The notes below the pieces were generated by a model. That model was given only the letters and a program-made list of their open reading frames with translations. It ran no database searches and was not told the origin of the DNA. 5,971 nt of DNA from Chloroflexota bacterium. Its GTDB lineage: Bacteria > Chloroflexota > Anaerolineae > UBA4142. The stretch spans positions 1 to 5,971 of the forward strand of contig JAMCRS010000274.1 in NCBI GenBank assembly GCA_023380675.1, in the 5' to 3' direction. How positions within the stretch are numbered: the first letter of the stretch is position 1; the number at the start of each line of letters is the position of its first letter. The position numbers and the translations under genes are program-made. Below are positions 4,943-5,971 of this stretch, in pieces.

Positions 4943-5830
4943 TCAAAGACCGATCGGCCGCAAGACCTCCCGCAGCTCGCCGATCGAAGCCGGCTGCCTG
5001 AGCCCACCGTAAAACTCCCACGTTTCGTCGTGGACCGCCGTTTGGCCCGGGCTGAGATGTGCCAACGGCCCAATGGTTTCCAGCTCGGCAAACCGATCGT
5101 AGGAATAGACTTCGGTATTGCAGTCGAGATCCACGTGGGGCTGGTTCGGTTGTGGGGTGAAACGTTTGAGGAAGAGCGTTCCGTTTTGAATATAGCCGGC
5201 CCAGCCGGCGTTATTCATGTACCCAAGCTTGAAGGGACGATCGGCCTCTGTCGCGCGCACGACCACCCATTCCTGAGAGACCTCCAGTCGCGGGTCGCCC
5301 CAAACGACGTACGGCCACAGAACGAGGTTTCGGCTCGGCAGGACCTGGTCCTTTGGATCCGCGGTCGCGGCCTGCGGAAGAAACGCGAGCCCGCCGAGCG
5401 GAAGTTGGGTGATCGCCCACGGCGCCAGGTCAAGCGGCTCCTCCCCCACATTCTCGATACGGTGGCGCACCGTCACGCGCGGCCTGGCCGGATCGACGCG
5501 CAGCTCGACGCTCTTGCGAGTCACGGCGCCCGGACATTTGTTTTCCGTCAGCCGAACGCCTTGGTCGATTCGTTCGACCGACACGCCGACATCGTCAGGC
5601 TGGAAGCTGCCAGGAAACGTCTCGGGCGCGGACCAGAGCCGGTGACCCCCGTAGAACTTGTACGTGCCAAGGGAGGTCGATATAGACAGGTTCCCGAGCT
5701 CGGCGAAGACGTTCTCCTCGCTTTCCTTCAGGACCACCCGCACAATCCTGAGCCTCTCCTCAGCGAGAAACTCAACGCGCAGATCTCGATTCGAGATCGA
5801 TTCGGTGCGAACACCGTAGCCGGCACTCAT
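4943..5830 (-). CDS. DUF4380-like protein, predicted galactose-mutarotase-like beta-sandwich
   Basis: A 295-residue, probably cytoplasmic protein with no signal peptide or membrane segment. Recognisable pieces are GTYKFYGGHRLWSAPE (55-70), a long beta-rich middle with VTVRHRIENVGEEPLDLAPWAITQLPLGG (119-147), GYMNNAGWAGYI (203-214), and LETIGPLAHLSPGQTAVHDETWEFY (250-274). The order YGGHRLW, then PWAITQL, then ELE-P-L-PG-T-H-E-W is that of the DUF4380/aldose-epimerase-like family, which suggests binding of a sugar or glycan; the reaction is unknown. The start has GGAG eight bases upstream (5842-5839) and overlaps the stop of the upstream minus-strand gene in ATGA, so the two are translationally coupled. 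A long plus-strand frame over the same DNA is arginine-rich and is a shadow. Family call is from memory of motifs. Confidence 0.85.
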   Translation of the reverse strand: MSAGYGVRTESISNRDLRVEFLAEERLRIVRVVLKESEENVFAELGNLSISTSLGTYKFYGGHRLWSAPETFPGSFQPDDVGVSVERIDQGVRLTENKCPGAVTRKSVELRVDPARPRVTVRHRIENVGEEPLDLAPWAITQLPLGGLAFLPQAATADPKDQVLPSRNLVLWPYVVWGDPRLEVSQEWVVVRATEADRPFKLGYMNNAGWAGYIQNGTLFLKRFTPQPNQPHVDLDCNTEVYSYDRFAELETIGPLAHLSPGQTAVHDETWEFYGGLRQPASIGELREVLRPIGL

Positions 5831-5970
5831 AGGACTCGCTCCAGTTGTTGAGACTTGACGACGGCCAGCACCTCGTGAATGCGTCCGTCGGAGGCAAGGG
5901 GTACGCGCGGCAACGGCATCGTTTCGCCGTCCACCTGGACCGAGACCGTTCCCTTACTCACGTGGTCCGG
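5827..5970 (-). CDS. C-terminal fragment of an unidentified protein, possibly a GH94-type glycoside phosphorylase
   Basis: On the minus strand an open frame enters from the window's right edge and runs 47 codons to a TGA (5829-5827) that overlaps the ATG of the DUF4380-like gene. It is too short to have been listed as a complete gene. The tail reads KGTVSVQVDGETMPLPRVPL, then ASDGRIHEVLAVVKSQQLERVL. The pattern VDG-x(n)-PL-x-DG-x-HEV-x-V recalls the last strands of cellobiose/chitobiose phosphorylases and NdvB-like GH94 proteins, which would suit a mutarotase-like neighbour. That family link is only a guess; that this is a real coupled coding end is well supported by the ATGA overlap and frame. 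Confidence 0.65.
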   Translation of the reverse strand, partial: PDHVSKGTVSVQVDGETMPLPRVPLASDGRIHEVLAVVKSQQLERVL

Positions 5971-5971
5971 G

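Noticed and set aside
4844..5851. 335-codon plus-strand open frame opposite the DUF4380-like gene
   Set aside because: It is arginine- and proline-rich, has no recognisable motif, begins before the terminator hairpin, and runs antisense to a frame with clear family motifs, a Shine-Dalgarno sequence and a coupled upstream gene.
1..5971. Search for CRISPR arrays, tRNAs, insertion sequences, toxin-antitoxin pairs and defence genes
   Set aside because: No repeat-spacer pattern, no tRNA-like cloverleaf, no transposase motif and no terminal inverted repeats were seen; gene content is housekeeping and metabolic.

Overview
This 5,971-base window is ordinary chromosomal DNA from a GC-rich bacterium. 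I see no insertion sequence, phage gene, CRISPR array, tRNA or rRNA. The YruB-type glutaredoxin, the short GroES, the FmdE-like protein with the variant HLCPRQVLG and a C-terminal zinc ribbon, and the ClC-CBS-CBS-RCK_C chloride transporter together resemble Chloroflexota or a neighbouring terrabacterial phylum. That placement comes from remembered family resemblance, not a search.

Layout. Plus strand, 3-455: the C-terminal 150 residues of a histidine phosphatase that starts upstream of the window. 456-699: a non-coding gap with small hairpins, an ATGGCAA direct repeat, and at its right edge a clear promoter (ATGACA, 16 bp, TATAAT) lying almost on the next start codon. 709-2754: a 681-residue ClC chloride channel or transporter with two CBS domains and a TrkA-C-type domain. 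2830-3081: a small CTYC glutaredoxin. 3126-3389: a short, divergent GroES with no groEL beside it. 3468-4022: a membrane-anchored TlpA-like thioredoxin with WCPPC. 4152-4823: an FmdE-family protein with a four-cysteine zinc ribbon. 4899-4923: a strong hairpin that terminates transcription from both sides. Minus strand, 4943-5830: a DUF4380-like protein with a predicted sugar-mutarotase-like fold. 5827-5970: the last 47 codons of a second minus-strand gene that runs off the window and overlaps the DUF4380 start by ATGA. Its tail resembles the end of GH94-type glycoside phosphorylases, but weakly.

How the genes may work together. The glutaredoxin, GroES and TlpA genes are co-directional with gaps of 44 and 78 bases. 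They look like a small thiol-redox and protein-folding cluster acting on both sides of the membrane, and the cysteine-rich FmdE protein follows after a 129-base gap. The minus-strand pair is translationally coupled and may act on carbohydrate. The phosphatase and the ClC gene look like independent units.

No wholly new system is evident. The points most worth a second look are the near-leaderless promoter that moves the ClC start, the altered ClC pore motifs including isoleucine at the internal proton-glutamate position, the short orphan GroES, the large hairpin between groES and tlpA, and the 10-base-phased repeats in front of groES.
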